From: Scatophagus argus
Lineage: Eukaryota; Chordata; Actinopteri; Scatophagidae
NCBI RefSeq assembly: GCF_020382885.2
Contig: NC_058501.1
Span: forward strand, 16,860,001-16,924,000
Direction of reading: 5' to 3'
DNA: 64,000 nucleotides
Part shown: piece by piece, positions 13,529-27,639 of the stretch
How positions within the stretch are numbered: position 1 is the first letter of the stretch
Layout: each line of letters starts with the position of its first letter
The notes under the pieces: generated by a model
Seen by the model: only the letters and a program-made list of their open reading frames with translations
What the model was told of the DNA's origin: nothing
Databases searched by the model: none
Made by a program: the position numbers and the translations under genes

Positions 13529-16500
13529 TCAAACAGCAGCTGTGACCGCTGTCAGTTTGAGAGCATCTGACAGGTTGCGTTGTCGGACTCTAGAGTTGCT
13601 TATGGTCTCCAGATGGGACTCAGGAACCCATCCACGTTGCCGGTCAGACAGTCTGGTCCCCTCTACCCAGTCTGTGAAGAAGAATGAATCCATCATAAAG
13701 CAACTGAATTCTTTTTCTCTAATGAAACCAGGTTCAGGGCAGTTCTATGATCAAACATTGCACCGGTGCATAGTATTTCTACAAGAGAATGATGGAAAAG
13801 GTAATGTGATGGTCTTACGGTCACTGCTTTGTTGGTGCACTAGAATAATATCAGCTTTTTCCAGTGAGAGCTCGTCGGGCTGCTGGGCAACAAAAGCTCG
13901 GATACACTGCATCTGTGGAAAGTCTGCATGGACATAAAGAGGAGAGAGGTCAGACTGCACACAATGTATGGATTCCTTGCCTGTACAATAGTTTACTCAG
14001 TGGAGTGCAGGAAATTGAGATTTCAGACACTGGCAGCCCTGGCACATAATCAGGGAGTCTCAACGTACAACCCACAGGCCAATGATGACTTTCATAAACT
14101 TTCTCTGAGGCCTCCAAACATGACATGAAATGCATATATTATATTTTAATCATTCAATTTCAGTATTTCCACATTCAAGAGCCTACATTCAATACACTAC
14201 ATGGCTACTGTGACAGCGTGCCCACTAAACAAGCATCTGTCAGATTAGGAATGACAACTTGTAGAAAGCTACTGGTTGCATTGCAACCATTATTAATGTT
14301 ATATGTTAGAGAAAAAGCCAAGTTATCTATAACATGAGCTAGATGCTAATTTTAATTAGCTGCACCGACTGCGTAAGGGTTAACACAGGATTCTATCTGA
14401 ATTGCACTGCAGGTGATAGTGGCTTCTTATCCTGTTTGTTTTGTCATGTGGGTACTTTCGTCACTATCAGAAATTTTCCATCAGGCTCACATGAATGTTT
14501 TATTCCCTACTAGGCTGCTAACACATACTGTACAACATGTGACTGTTACATCAGATCGCTCCCTGTTTTCTACCTGGTGCTGTATTCATATTGTTCACCA
14601 TTTTATTTTTAAGAGATACATTTTTAAAAATGATGATGGATCAGTGTGTTTGGAATCTGAATTTGCAGCTCACAATAGATTAAACTATTGATTGTTCATA
14701 ATGCAGGGAATAAGTGAACTAAACAAACATTTCATACGTCTTATGACAAACATCTTTTTTAAACAACTTCACCTTGTGCAGCAGAAAAATCTATTTCAGG
14801 ATGTGGCCGGGAAAGAGCCGATATCCAGCGTAGCTTATCACTCCTGAAGGAAAGAAAACAAAGTTGGTTGTACCTTCTGCAACATTGTTATGTGACAGCC
14901 ATCACAGACATTCCCCCTGCCACTGTCTTAGCCTCTTACTGTGTGTCAGTCCGTAGCAGCAGGGCTTTGTGTGACATGTGCAACCGGAACAGGTTCTTCT
15001 GGAGCGAGTGAAGTTTGACGCGGCAGTTCTCTACACGCAGGTCTGATACGGGAGAGTGGTCAATCACTGTGAACCTCCCTCCCCTGGACAGCAACAGACA
15101 GCACAAAAGAGAAATAAGGTGGCGGAAGGAAAGGCTGTGATGTGATTGAGCTGATGATAAAAGACTGCGGCTATGGGGGAAAACAGGATGTAGCAAATGG
15201 TATTGAGAGCCTTGCCAAAGAGGGATGGAAATTCTAACATTACACACACATTACATTGTTGACTCACTCTTTTTGTAGTGAAAGTAGCAAGTAGTCATTG
15301 AATAGGTGCAAATAAATATTCCTCTCTGTATCCTTTAGGGAGAAATCTATCAGTTCGGTGACCGGTCCTTCACGCACCAGCCTCCGAGACTGACTGATCA
15401 GAGGAAGGGTCTACAAAAGACACATAGAAAGCAGAGAGACAAAAGACGATAATGTTAGCATATTATCATTTTTGTGCTTAAAAGTTTTCACATTAAAAAT
15501 AGTTCGACACAATGGAGGCCCATCTGACAACTGGACTCACTCCATCTTTTGATAAAGACCTTGATGCAGTTGAAAGCTAGTAAGTAAACCTTAAGTTAAG
15601 GTCATTTTGTCAAATTATTTATTTTGCCACAGTTTTCTTAAACATCACTACAAACATAGAGAAAATTTAAGTGCTAAAGATTATGGCTGGAATCAAAGTC
15701 ATCATATAAGACAATGATTTTCCCAATATTGATATGTCATGATGTGACATGAATATGTAAAATCGTGTGTAAAATAATTGATACATTGCAATTAAGTATG
15801 ATCATGTATTTATCAGCTATAACTAAAACAAAAACAAATAAAGAGTCAGTATCGTGTTTGGTTAGTGTTCAAATTACAGTCCATTTGAAATCAGTTTTTC
15901 GGACAATAAAAGTTTGTGAAACAATAACATGTTATGTATAATGTGATCCCACTGATTTTCTCTAATCCCTTTCGGTCTTTACTTACCCTGCATTCAAAGT
16001 CCACCTTGGCACTGAGAGAAACCAGTGACTCAATACTTTTCATCTGAGTGATGCTGTCATTGCTCTCTTGAATGAGCTAAAGGAGAGAAAGAAAAGAGAG
16101 CTTCGTCACCAAGGAGATATCAAGGATATTTTTTGGAATTAATGACACGCTATCCTTGGTTAATGTAAAGTGAACAGTGGACATTGCTGTACCTTCTCCA
16201 GAAGTTTCAAAGCTTTGATGGCCTGAGTCGCCTCTGGAGTACCAGGAGTTGTTCTCTTCACAATGTTCTGGACAGAAGCAGAGTGTGTGTTAAAATGGGA
16301 AGAGATCGAACATGTTGTGAAACATCAACCTTTCAACTGTTTTGAGGGAGGTCCCACTCCTGCATATAGACACATAGACACACACACCTGGACCAGCAGC
16401 TTAATTCTTGTGATCCTTTGGAAAGGAAGGACAAGGAAGGAACGAAGAGGAAGCCTCTGACAAACGGGACTCCTCTCTAATTTTGCCACAATCCTCTTGA

Positions 16501-19500
16501 ACCCTGGGTTCTCATTCCTGTAAAAAGAGAGAATTTGAATGGATGTATAGACGCATAAAAAAATCTGACATTAGCTGAAGATTTAATGACCAAGAGGGAA
16601 TTTTCACTGCCCGAAATTTGAGTTTAAGTTTCAGAGAAAGTATAATGGTGCTGTGCTTTTCACTGAATCTGTTCCCAAACCTCCAACAAAAACAATTCAA
16701 AAGAAAAAAGGCACAAGCTTGACTAAAGGGCTTACATGAGTCTCTGGTAGGTGGCATCCTGATAGGACTGGTTGGTGAGGTAGGGCACATAAACCATTCT
16801 GAAGCGCTGACAGTGCCGAACGATGATATCACACACGGTAAAGTGCATGATGTCTGATTCTAACCGCTCCTCCAGCTTCGATAAAAAACTAGAACAAAAA
16901 TCACCAAGAGGTTGAGATTCGTACCACAGATAGGTTTGCTTATCAGAACATAAGATTTAAACTGATAAAAACATCTAAATGTGAATGCTCACACCGTTAA
17001 GATGATAAAAAACTTGCTCTAAATAAGACTTCTGACCTGTGGCTGATGGCACGAACATCCGCCAGCCTGGAGAACAGCCAGTTGCTGTCCTGAGTGGTCA
17101 ACAGCGCCCCCAGCTGTTTGGACTTAACAAAGTGTTCGATGACAATGTCCAGACTACGGCAGTAGGAGGCCTCTGAGGTCACCACCTCAAATCTCACCTG
17201 GAAGCACAAAAAAAACCAAACAAACAGAGAAATACAAAAGGAAAGATTAAAACATTGAAAAAAAGACCAGAAACTAGCAAGAGACAGACAGTAAACCAGG
17301 TAGTGCATTTTTGACAAGGACATGAGTATAGAAGGAGGGAAATTTTGCAATTACTGGAAGCATTCCAGCAGCATCTCAGGCACGTGTCTATTTTAACGTT
17401 TACAAGGAAACGCCTACAGTGAGAAGAAACACAATATTGTTTACGCAAGCATGTCCTCGAGCAAAAGACACTCACCCACTAGTAAAATAAAAAATGGTTC
17501 AGTAGCAGGGTTATTCTGAAATGAAGCAAGTCTGAATATTTCCGCCGTTTTTAGTGGTCTGAGGTGTGAGGTAATAAGTGAAGAACTGATTCATGTCATT
17601 TCCCAGAAGTCATATCCAAGATGTCAGCAACAACACAAAAGCTGCTGAGGCAAATGACACCCAAGACAGTCAAGTGGTAAACAAGCCTGATGTAAGAGAT
17701 ATGTTAAGCTGAAGGGAGAGTTAAAGAAAACCTCCAAGGCTTTTAATGGCCCGCAGGTTTCTCTGCTGAAAATAAACAAATAAAATAAATGGAAGAATGT
17801 TAGCTGCTCTAAACTAAATTTCCAATGAAACAAGCAAAATTCAACAAACCTAATGAAGTGTGTAAAGCTGTAGGAAAGCCAGCAAACAGTCAGTGGCCCG
17901 GAGAATTCTCCTGAATTTCACATGGAAATGTTGTGCTGGCAATTTGCCAAAGAAATGTGAGCCTATGATTTTGATTAGATTGGGCTCTCTGATAAAGGCT
18001 CACTAAATCAGCACGAAAGTTTTTCACTAAAAAAGTACTGGCATTTATAAAGTTAGTGACATTTATTGAGGCATTGCTCATTCCTACCTCCTTGTGTTTT
18101 CTACCACTGATTGGCGGTTAGGCTTTTATACGTGCAGTGTGCGTTACCTCCTGCAGTCGCCTCTGGTCCTCCGTGAGCTCCTCCAGCTCAGAGCTGTTCC
18201 TGACCGCCGGCAGCTCTCGCCACAGTGTGGACGACTGTGTCAGAGAGATGGACAGACGTGGGGAGGAAGGCCTGCCTTCGCTCCTGGGCGGTTCAGGCAG
18301 GGGCAGGCTCTTAGCGCTGGTGATGGAGCCTGTGTGGGACAAGGAGTGGGGGTGCCTGACAGGAGGTAGGGGAGGAAGAGGTCTGCGGGCAGGAGGAGGT
18401 GAAGGAGCAGGGGACCGGGTACTTTCCTCACACAGAGAGGTGACATCAGAGCGAGCCTGACGCAGGATCTCAAAGTTCTGAGCGGCTTCGCTGTACTGCT
18501 GGTAGAGCTGGGCATCTATGAGACAGAGACAGAGAAAGCAAGACAGACAAAGAAAGACAGCAGGAGAGGGAGTAACAGAAGAAGAAGAAGGTTGAAGACA
18601 CAGGAAGCAAAGGAAAGAAGACAGATAGAGACAGGAACAGTGTTAGCCAAGAGGACTTGTTTGCATTTGGCATTCCTTTTGCACATACTTGTTGGAATGC
18701 GGAGTTGAAGCGGCAGCTGTTTTCCCCTCAAGTTTGGAGACATGAATGCTTGCAGAAACCTGTCTGTGGTTTGCACAGGCACTTTTGTACAGCACAGACA
18801 CACAAACAGTCCTGGCCCCATTTCTCATATCCATGTGAATCACAGGTCAAGAACCCACTGGCATTTTTCTTGTTTAAAAGAGAATTTTTAAATGCCATGA
18901 GCCAACTATAAACTTTCATTTGCGCATTTCATTTAAATTCTGAGCAATCACTGACTGGTGAGGAGATAAACTGTTAGTAGAGATGAATCACGCACACTGG
19001 AAGGAAGTGTCTGATCATGTCATGCTTTTCCCCAACCACGGCCAAGAGAAGATATGATCTGTAGATGCATCATGATTCCGCCTACTTGGCCTTTTCTAAT
19101 AATCAATCTTCAGATTTATTTTGAAACAAAACTGACAGGGGTTAAAACAGTCAAACTGCAAAAGAGATTATATGCAACAGCACAAAAATATGAAGTCGAT
19201 TTAAAGAGTTTATATAATAGTTTTCAAGTGTTATTCATGGCCTGAATGAAACAAAAATGAAAGTCAAACTTAGATACATACTGAAAAATTTTGAGTTCCT
19301 TTTCTGTCTGTCAATTGTCTCCAAAACATTCCTAAAGAGAGAAGAAACACAACAACAATTTATTTTAATTGTGATCATTATTGTTCATAGTTATGACAAT
19401 AACTGTCTAGAACCCCTTTTATGTGTAACATTTGCACTATATATATATATATATATATATACATATGTATAAAACCTTCTTTCTGACACTATAGAACTAC

Positions 19501-22500
19501 AACATTGTAACTCAAAGTGCTTGACCTTGACAGTTTTTAATATCAGCGACACTCAATCAAATAGAAATTGTGACACCACTACTATTACTGTATTTCAACA
19601 TGTAGTGGTGCATCACATTTCTCATGTTGTGTGTGAAGGCTTGACTCACCTCAGCTCTACTTCTCCCCAGCTTTTACTCCGATTATCCTCGTCATCTGGA
19701 ATGAAAAAGTATCCATTCGTTGAAACATGATACAACAGCATACCTGCCAGCTTACTTTGAATGAGTGGAGGCAAAAAAGCAAAACAAAAAGCAACACAAA
19801 AATATAAATAAATAAATAAATAAATAAATAAATAGGAGGCAAATTAAAACAAACTGCGTAACCCCGCGCTTCTCTGTGATATGTCTCAAAGCAGGATCAA
19901 CCCAAGCCTTTAAACTCACGCTTCTGGTTTTCCTCGGTTTCCCCACCTCCACTTATCTCCTCCCACTACCTGTACCAACAACACTGTGACGCACTTTCCA
20001 GTTTAAAATAATTTGATGTCTTTAGATCATTTCACCGATAATGCCTATTAGTGTGTCTGCTTTCAGTTTCCGTTTTCATTGATGTAGCAACAAAATCTTG
20101 TATGAATCTCTAAGACAGACGACAGAGGAAACGAGTTGAAGATTGTCTGTGATTAAAATTCTCTGTCTCGCAATAACAAATGTTGACTTTATCTAAAGGT
20201 TTCTTCCCCTGTGCGCAGTCAAAAAAAATGACAAAAAATGTCAACCAGATTAGATGATTTGAAAAAAAAATAAAATCTGTAAATCTGATTGATGAGAAAC
20301 TAAACAGAAATTAAAGCCAAAGGAAAGGTAATTATGCAGCCTTCTGAAAGCTGATATGAGCAGAGAAACCAGCATCTCCATCATTCTCCCTTTACCTGTT
20401 GTTGAGAATATTCTGGTCCTGCGATCCCTTGCAACACCTTCCTCCTCTTCCACTTCTACATGCTCTCCATCTCTTCTTTCAGTGGTTTTACGGATTCCCC
20501 TTCTTCGTAATCGAGCCTCAGGACCCAAATCTCGGAAACTGCAGCTGCTCATCAGAGTCCCCCCTTTTATTTTATTCTTTGCCTCTGCCTCTCTGCTATC
20601 CACCTCAGTTCCCTCTCCTTCCCTCATCTTAACCACCTCCTCTGTAGTACCCCTCTCGTCACACTCCTCTCCATATCTTTCTTCTTCGCTTTCACCCATT
20701 CTCTCTTCAACCTCCTGGCCCTCACCCTCTCTTGAGGGGACATGGAGGTCAGACTCAGTTTCAAAACTAAGAATGGGGCAGCTGTTAGGTTTGTACAGTG
20801 TGTTGCTCACAGATAAATACATGTCCACTTCCTTCTCTCTTCTTGCTTCTCTCTCCATTTCTGATAAATTAACCTCATCACCTTCCTTCTCACTAATATT
20901 AATTTCTATATCTGGCTTGTCTAACTGAAAGTGACCAGAGGGCTCCGTCTCTTTGTCCATACTGTAATCCTTCTTCCCTTCTGTGTTTAACAATGTGTCA
21001 GCATGAGTGTATGTCGGTGTGTCACCATGCATCGCTGTGAACTGGTCAGCATGCATGTCAGCTTGGCTCTGCCCCATACCTCTCAATCCCTCCAACTCCA
21101 GCGGCTCTTCCTCATCCAGCTCTGCTTCTGAGTGATGGTCGTCTGTTCTCAGCTTAACAACAGGCATCTCCCCGGCCTCATGTGCAGCCTCCTCCAGTTG
21201 TTCGCCGTCCCTGACAGCTGTCTCAGGCTCGTTGATACCTTGATCTCTTTGTACATCTACATTTGGTTCATCCAAATTCTGTTCCTCTGAGTGTCCCAGA
21301 ATCTCCCGCACCACATTTTTGGCCCATTTAAGGTGGGGGGCTTGGGAATGTCTCTTGGGCTCCTCGGACATGCTCCATGCCCCGCTCAGTCGGATCCGAA
21401 TGGCCTCCACGTCTTCTGGGCTCATTGCTGCAGTGTTAATCCCATCCAGGATGGGCTGAATTTGTTCAAAATTCACCTGAGGACAAACATCAGCATAAGG
21501 ATTACTCGGAACTGGCAGAGGTTGCTCCCTCTCTCTTTCCTTGTCCAATTTATTTTTCTCTCTCCACTCAATGAGGAGTCTTTCAGTCTGTGAGTCTCTG
21601 TTAATCGGCCCTATTTCTGCATATGGGTGCTCCTTTATGCACCTCATTGCCTTGTCACTGTCTGTGTTTTGAGGCTCTGGTGACGCTCTGTATGTGATAT
21701 CCACCTCGGCTGTTTCTCCCGTGGCTGCCCTTTCCTCGCGTGGCATGTTACACCCACTCTTGCTCTCCTGGTTGTTGATAATTGCATATTTATCATCTCT
21801 ACTCGGTGTTTGATGCAGGTCATCCTGAGGTTGCTGTGTGATGTCGTCACTACAGTGATGACTTTTTAAACTTGGGTCATCTCTTTCCACTCCCTTCGCC
21901 TGATCAACTTGTGACAGTGACTTCTCACCAGTCTTTGCTCGAGGCAAAGTTTGCCCAATCACACAGAAGACGTATTTTGGCTGCTTTTCCGTCTGCTGTT
22001 TGTCCTCATCAACCGTCTCCTCTTTACCCACTGTCCATTCCTCTTCCCCCTCCTCGTCTTCCTCTCGTCCCTTGAAGGCAGCAGGTGAAGGGCTGTCATA
22101 CGCAACTCCAAATTCCAAGAACTCCTGACAGTCCTCAAATTCCTCCTCTTCATCTTCTTCTCCTTCGTTCTCCTCGTCTCCGCCACTGGACACAGTCACA
22201 AAGCCATCCTCTCCTGACAGCATTCTGTCTCTGTCTTGCTTCAACCCTGTCTCACTTCCTCCTTCGCTGTCAGAGCGGACCCAGTAATCGCTCCCACCCT
22301 CTTCCTCTGTGTCACTCTCCTCTGTGTTATCTGTCACGTTCTCTCCCTTTGCATCCCTTCGCCAGCTTTCCTCTATCCCTCCATCGCTGTCAGACAGACG
22401 TTCCTTCCCTCCCTTATCTATTTCTCTCCAGGCTTCACCCACCTCCTCTCCATCTACACTTACACCCTCTGTCTCTCTTTCTATGTTTCCCCTGTACTCA

Positions 22501-24188
22501 TTTCCCTCTGCATGTCTTCCTCTGTTAGCTCTTTGGTCAAAGTACTTCTGATCTGGTTCCTTTTTTACTCTCTGCCCCTCTCTTCCCCATTCAAACTGTG
22601 ACGCCATACTCCACTCTCTCGTTTGTCTCTCTCTGTCTTCAAATTCTTCTTTACTATTCTTTCCCCTCTGTGGCTCTAACCACATCCTCCTCTGCTCTGA
22701 CACACTGCTGGTGGGCTCTCCTCTGTCGCTCTCTTGTCTCTCACTCCTTTTTTGCTCCCTTTGACTTCTTTCAGCACCTCTCTCGGGATTTCTCTGTTCT
22801 TCTACATCTCTGTCACTTTCGGTAGTGCTCCACTCTCCACTGCTCTGGGCTCGTGGCGGCACCCTGGGAGGCGTCTCGCTCAGGGATCGACTGTCTCTGC
22901 CTGTTGAATCATCCCACTGAGGACTTGCCTCTCTTTCCTTTCTTTCCCTGCTTCTCCTCTGTTTGTAGTCTCTGTATCTGTCATCCTCTCTCCGGTCACC
23001 CTTCGTGTGTCTCACACTTTCCTCCCTGTCTGCTCTCCTGTCAACCTCTCGGTACCTCTCCCTATCCTTCTCCACCCCCCTCCTCCTGGATCGATCCATT
23101 TCTCTCTCTCTGTCCCTGTCTCTGTATCTCTGCCTGTCTTCTTCCCTGTATCCATACCTATCTCGATCTCTCTCCCTCCTTGTTTTGCCTGTGTTGTCCC
23201 CCTCACTTCTGCTGTGTTGGTATTGCAGCTCCTCCCTCTCTCTGTCCCTCTCTCTCTCCCTCCTCAGCTCTCTCTCATCACTGTCGCCTTCACTCCTGGT
23301 GTCCCTCCATCCCTGTCTCCTTTGCGTCTTTTCCCTCTCCTTCCTATCTGAGTACATATCCCTGTCTCTTCTTCTGTGTGGAGAAGCAACCCTGGTATCC
23401 CTCTTTCCCATGTCAGGCCTTGGCTTTTCTGTCTTTCTAGTTGCATCTCTCTCTCTTCTGTCCCATGAATCACCCACTTCTATTCTCCTGTCTCGCATAC
23501 CAAATCCATGATACCTTTCCCTCTGTTGCGATTTCTCATCTTCTACAGGTCTTCGTCCAGTGCTTTGTCCCTCTTCCCTTGCCCTGCTTCTGATTTCGTC
23601 TCTTTCCCACTCTCTGTACTTCTCTCTCTGCCATGCCCTCGCTCTTTCTCTCTCCCACTCATCTGTCTCTTCTCTTTTCGGCCTATACCTGTGCCTCCTT
23701 TCGCCTCTCTCTTCATCCATCTCAGCGGTGGCAGTCATTTTTCTGCTATGATCTGCATTGCTCGTTCTCATTCTGGGAAATGTATCACCTTTCTTCATCC
23801 CCCTCTCCACTTCTCTCTCAGTCTCCTTCTCTACATTTGACAGAGGCCTCCCATTTCTGCTCCCGTCATCTTCATGCGTCCTCTCCCTCTCCCTCCAGTC
23901 TCTTTCTCCCTCTCTCATTCGGGGTGCAGGAGCTCGATCTCTCTCATAGTATCTCTCCCGTGGGTCCATATCTTTGTATCTTGCTTTTTCCCTCATTTTC
24001 TCTGTTTCTCTTTCTCTCCTCCAGTCTTCCTCTCGGTTGTCTTCTCTCTGTCGTTCTGACTGGGCAGTCATTGCTGGCCTGGGACTTGGATCCCGAGAGA
24101 TTTTTCCACCTGGCTGAAGTTTACGGTCAGATGTGTTTATGTTAGATAAAGTGTCAAAGAGGGTGTAGCCGGTCCTTTTGGTCCCCAT
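13529..24188 (-). CDS. arhgef5: Rho guanine nucleotide exchange factor 5 (ephexin family: disordered N-terminus, DH, PH, SH3)
   Basis: Fourteen exons: 24188-20396, 19695-19650, 19331-19282, 18515-18148, 17197-17037, 16888-16736, 16517-16388, 16267-16193, 16076-15987, 15410-15268, 15083-14940, 14843-14773, 13923-13819 and 13671-13529; every phase agrees and the sum is 1823 residues. The first exon encodes 1264 residues: an Arg/Glu/Asp-rich half (RERDR-type runs), then an acidic Ser/Gly/Glu part. Exon 4 has a proline motif (RRPLPPLPP). The DH domain (about 1420-1610: FEVVTSEASYCRSLDIV, VPYLTNQSYQDATYQRL, FLVLPFQRITRIKLL), PH (about 1623-1741, NDYLLLSLQK, KLRWISAL) and SH3 (about 1742-1800, DELSLEKADIILV, RGWVPESHLE) follow in ephexin order. 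Ephexins load GTP on Rho-family GTPases at the membrane. The long N-terminus and SH3 tail fit ARHGEF5. The ATG is the first after an in-frame stop in the upstream exon. Confidence 0.9.
19440..19460. repeat. (AT)n microsatellite
   Basis: An uninterrupted AT dinucleotide run in an arhgef5 intron. Confidence 0.9.
19800..19835. repeat. (AAAT)n microsatellite
   Basis: About eight AAAT tetranucleotide units in the first coding intron of arhgef5, on the upstream side of exon 2. Confidence 0.9.
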
Positions 24189-24805
24189 AGTCTCATAATG
24201 TGAAGAACCTAAAAGACAGTATCACCCCACATCATCAGTTTAAAAAAGTAATTAATTGTTAAAAATCAAGCCATTTTTACATGGACAAATAACTGATTTG
24301 CAGATTAAGCTGAGTGAGGCAGCTCTGCAAACTTTTGCATATTTAGTTTATATCACAGAGTTGAGTATTAATACTCTGGAAAACTGTATTTCACCAATGT
24401 CTCTGCTACATTTGAGAAACCATGATAGTCGCAACAACCCAGCCGCGCTTTCAGTCTCTTATTTTATTTTGTTATATAATTGCTGCACTTTGGAAGGTAC
24501 TTTAGAGCCAAAAGCTATTTGATATTTTAAGCCAATGTAGCTGCATAGTAAATTTACAGTAGAAAGACAAGACGCAGGCCTGTTAAGAGGTGACACCCGC
24601 TTACAGTTCTCTAAGAATGCAGCATAGACCTGCAAAACACCACATACCAAAAGATGTCTTTCAGAAAGCGAGGCCTGTAACACATAGGCACGGCATGTAA
24701 CATGTAAACCACAGCTAACCTAGATCTAAATCTGTGTCCAAACTAGAGGCAATTTACAGATGTATTCATTTGAAAAACATTTAAAATAATAGCAAAGCAA
24801 CTCAC

Positions 24806-24885
24806 CTGAACGTGGTATCCTGGGGAGATCTGCGGTCTCCCCCCTCGGGTCCAGTTTAGCTCAAAAGCATGGGATTGCACAACAC
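24806..24885 (-). other. Noncoding 5' exon of arhgef5
   Basis: A GT donor on the minus strand (24805-24804) closes this exon; spliced to the acceptor 20 bases before the start ATG at 24188 it keeps an open frame, but a TGA lies in frame upstream and there is no earlier ATG, so the exon is leader. Its upstream edge is not fixed. Confidence 0.45.
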
Positions 24886-27550
24886 ATAAGAATTCATTCC
24901 TGTACTCACATTGTCTGGATGGCCAAAGTCCTCCTTTTCATCTGATAAATCGATCTTTATCTTTTGCTCTCAATACGTTAACTCCCATGAAAAATTTAAT
25001 GTTTACGCCTGAGCCTTTCTGGCTTTTTCCTCAAGCTGCCTCTCTCTGTCTCTCCCCACCTCCCCTCCTTTCTCAAATTCCCAAACAAGTCTCAACAGAT
25101 TGACACTTATCCTTCCCCTCCTCCTTCTCTCTGTCTTGTCTTCTCGGTCGCTCTGGCTGGACAGGGAGATCTCTAATAAATCAAACTAACCTCTGTCCAC
25201 TACTTCAGTCCTGTTCCCTTCCCTCTGCTGCTGAAATGATTGCCTGTGTGGGCCCCCCTGGTAAAAAACATACAAAACTCTCTCCTCTCTCCTGCCCCAT
25301 TCTTCTCTCACGAAACACAGGAAGTACACCTCCTTGGTGTCTCTGTCTTGAAACAGCGATTGGTTGATATGGAGCAGCCGGGTGTGTCTGCGCAACACAC
25401 ACACAGCCAGGTAAAGGCCGTGATAACACAAGAGAGAGTGGGGGGAGGGGAGACAGAGAGTGACGATTGTAAGCACACACACTGGTGGAGAGTCTCCCGA
25501 GGGTTATAAAAACTTCCCTAAGTTAACTCTAGGAAAGAAGGAAAAAAGGGAAGCACAGACTCTCGGTGGAAAAAATATTATATTAACCAAGAACAGAGGA
25601 GGAAATCAAGGGAGGAGATCTGTGATTGATTTCCGTAACAAATCATTGACAGTTTTACTGTGCTTATTGAGGGCTGGAGTAACCCAACATGAAAAGTCTA
25701 CATTATTAACATGACCACATAAAAGCAATAAAACCTAACTATGCTCACGTTCACATTTACTTGTTTACTTGTTTTGTTGGACTACATTAGCACTAATCAC
25801 ATACTAAATAACTTACATTTCCACACTTTCTCTTTCTGTACTTAACTTTGATAAGGACCTTCTTGATTTATTTATTTATATATTAATATTTATTTATTTT
25901 GAAACTTCCCATTTCAAAATGCCAGTGTATCAGATACAACTAGCTTTAACTTACTGAGTCTACTAAAACATCCCTGCATGAAGTCCTACTATCATGAATG
26001 CGATCATGCTCAGTTTTATAGTTATTTTGCAGAATGGCACTTGTGGTGCTGTTGAATTGTGTGGATTGTATTATGAGCCTGCACAATAATTTATGGATTT
26101 TGTCCAGTTTGTAAAAATTAATTCTCATTCTTATTCAGTGTCAGATGAGAAAACTGATACCACTCTCATATCTGTATGCTAAATATGGAGCTTATAGTCA
26201 GAAGAAGCTTAGCTTAGTATCAAAGCTGGGCTACACAGATAGCATCGTGCTATTCAAAGGTAATAAAATCCACCACTTAATCACAATATGGACTAAATCC
26301 CCTCTCATTAGAGCAAGAGAAAATAAACAGTGCATAAATTGAGAAACACAGGCCACTGAAGATTGTTAATCATCTTTAATCTTATTTCAAACAGTTCTTT
26401 AAAAAAGGTTGCAAATTGGGGGTTATGATTAGAGGAACGGGGCAATGTTTCAGGCAAATCAATCTAATCAAACTCTTGATAGCTTAAAGGCTGTCTTGTA
26501 TTCAAATTACTTGATGATAAGTTGGAAGGGTGAGGTACAGACTGTATAGAAAACAAGCTTGGTGTAAACATGTTTTGTTGCTAATGTGCTTGAAAAACGC
26601 TGATGCGACTGAAACAGTATCCTGTATAAACTGGTATTCTCCTTTGTAAATCCTAATATCAATGCACCAGCCTAACATTTAATTCTTACCCGAAAATGTT
26701 CTACACACATAGTTTTCCACATAGTCAGATACAAACATACATTTTAGAAGAGCAGTATTTTAACAGCGGGTCTCTCCTGTAAGAATGGCAGCATATATAT
26801 CTGTACTTTAGCATACATTTGACTTCTGAAATGGGCTATTGCATGTTATCACGCAATTTAACTGTCAAAATACACCATCGTTGCCAGGTGATTTGATATA
26901 CTAGAATAAAACTAATGGAGTGTAACACAACAAGCTCTGCAATAAATCCCACCACCATGAAGATGAGAACTTTTATTTGTTTTTGTTAAGAAGTATTTTA
27001 GAGAGGTATTGAATCAGCTTTATGGCCATGTTGGAGGGTTTAGTTTAGTTTAGCCTTGTTAGAGGGAAATTAAATCACAGCTATATAGAGTCAAGGAACA
27101 AACAAAGTCCAAGACTTATTGTGGTCCTCAAAGAGGGTAAATGTGATAGGTGATTACATCAGTATCAACAATGCTAGTATAATCAATAAAATCACCCAAA
27201 GTCAAACAGCAAGTTGTATCTAATACAATTAAGTTTACCAAAGCCCTACTCCGACCTTTCTTTAACAAAAATGATGATGATTTGTTCATTTGTAGTTTGA
27301 GGAACCATTAAACTGTATTGCATTATACTGATTTATGCTTAGAATATTTTACCCATCCCAGTCACATCAGTAAGGACTGATTTAATTTTAGGAGCTCCTC
27401 CCAGCATAAGGCAATATATAAGTGTTAGCATGCAAACAACAGCACACAAACTTCACTGCTATTTAAAAAAAAAGAAAAGTCAAGTACTCGAACAAAAACA
27501 AATCTGCCTGAATCTGGATTTCATTTTTTATTATTTGTTGTTTAAATAGC
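24886..27550. other. Intergenic between the divergent arhgef5 and m6pr genes
   Basis: The first 500 bases are the likely arhgef5 promoter area, pyrimidine-rich with (TCTC)n near 25040-25140. The rest is AT-rich unique-looking DNA. Reading frames such as 25186-25482 on the minus strand match no family that could be recognised. Confidence 0.45.
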
Positions 27551-27639
27551 CGCAGTGTTTGATGCAGCAGGTACGGTATGCATTGCAGGAGGCTCACAGA
27601 GACTCGGGGTGTTTGTACTCCTCTGTCGGACTCAACTGT

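Noticed and set aside
17101-17116. CTCF-like CAGCTGGGGGCGC on the minus strand
   Set aside because: It lies inside a conserved arhgef5 DH exon and lacks the central A of the CTCF core; coding constraint explains it.
20356-20928. 190-residue plus-strand frame
   Set aside because: Antisense to the end of the arhgef5 first exon, with the same low-complexity explanation.
22853-23511. Long plus-strand frames (195 and 168 residues) rich in Ser, Leu, Pro and Cys
   Set aside because: They are the complement of the purine-rich arhgef5 exon. The repetitive charged coding strand leaves the antisense free of stops; no domain is seen.
25186-25482. 98-residue minus-strand frame upstream of arhgef5
   Set aside because: No recognisable motif; two overlapping frames of similar size occur in the same place, as expected for pyrimidine-rich sequence.
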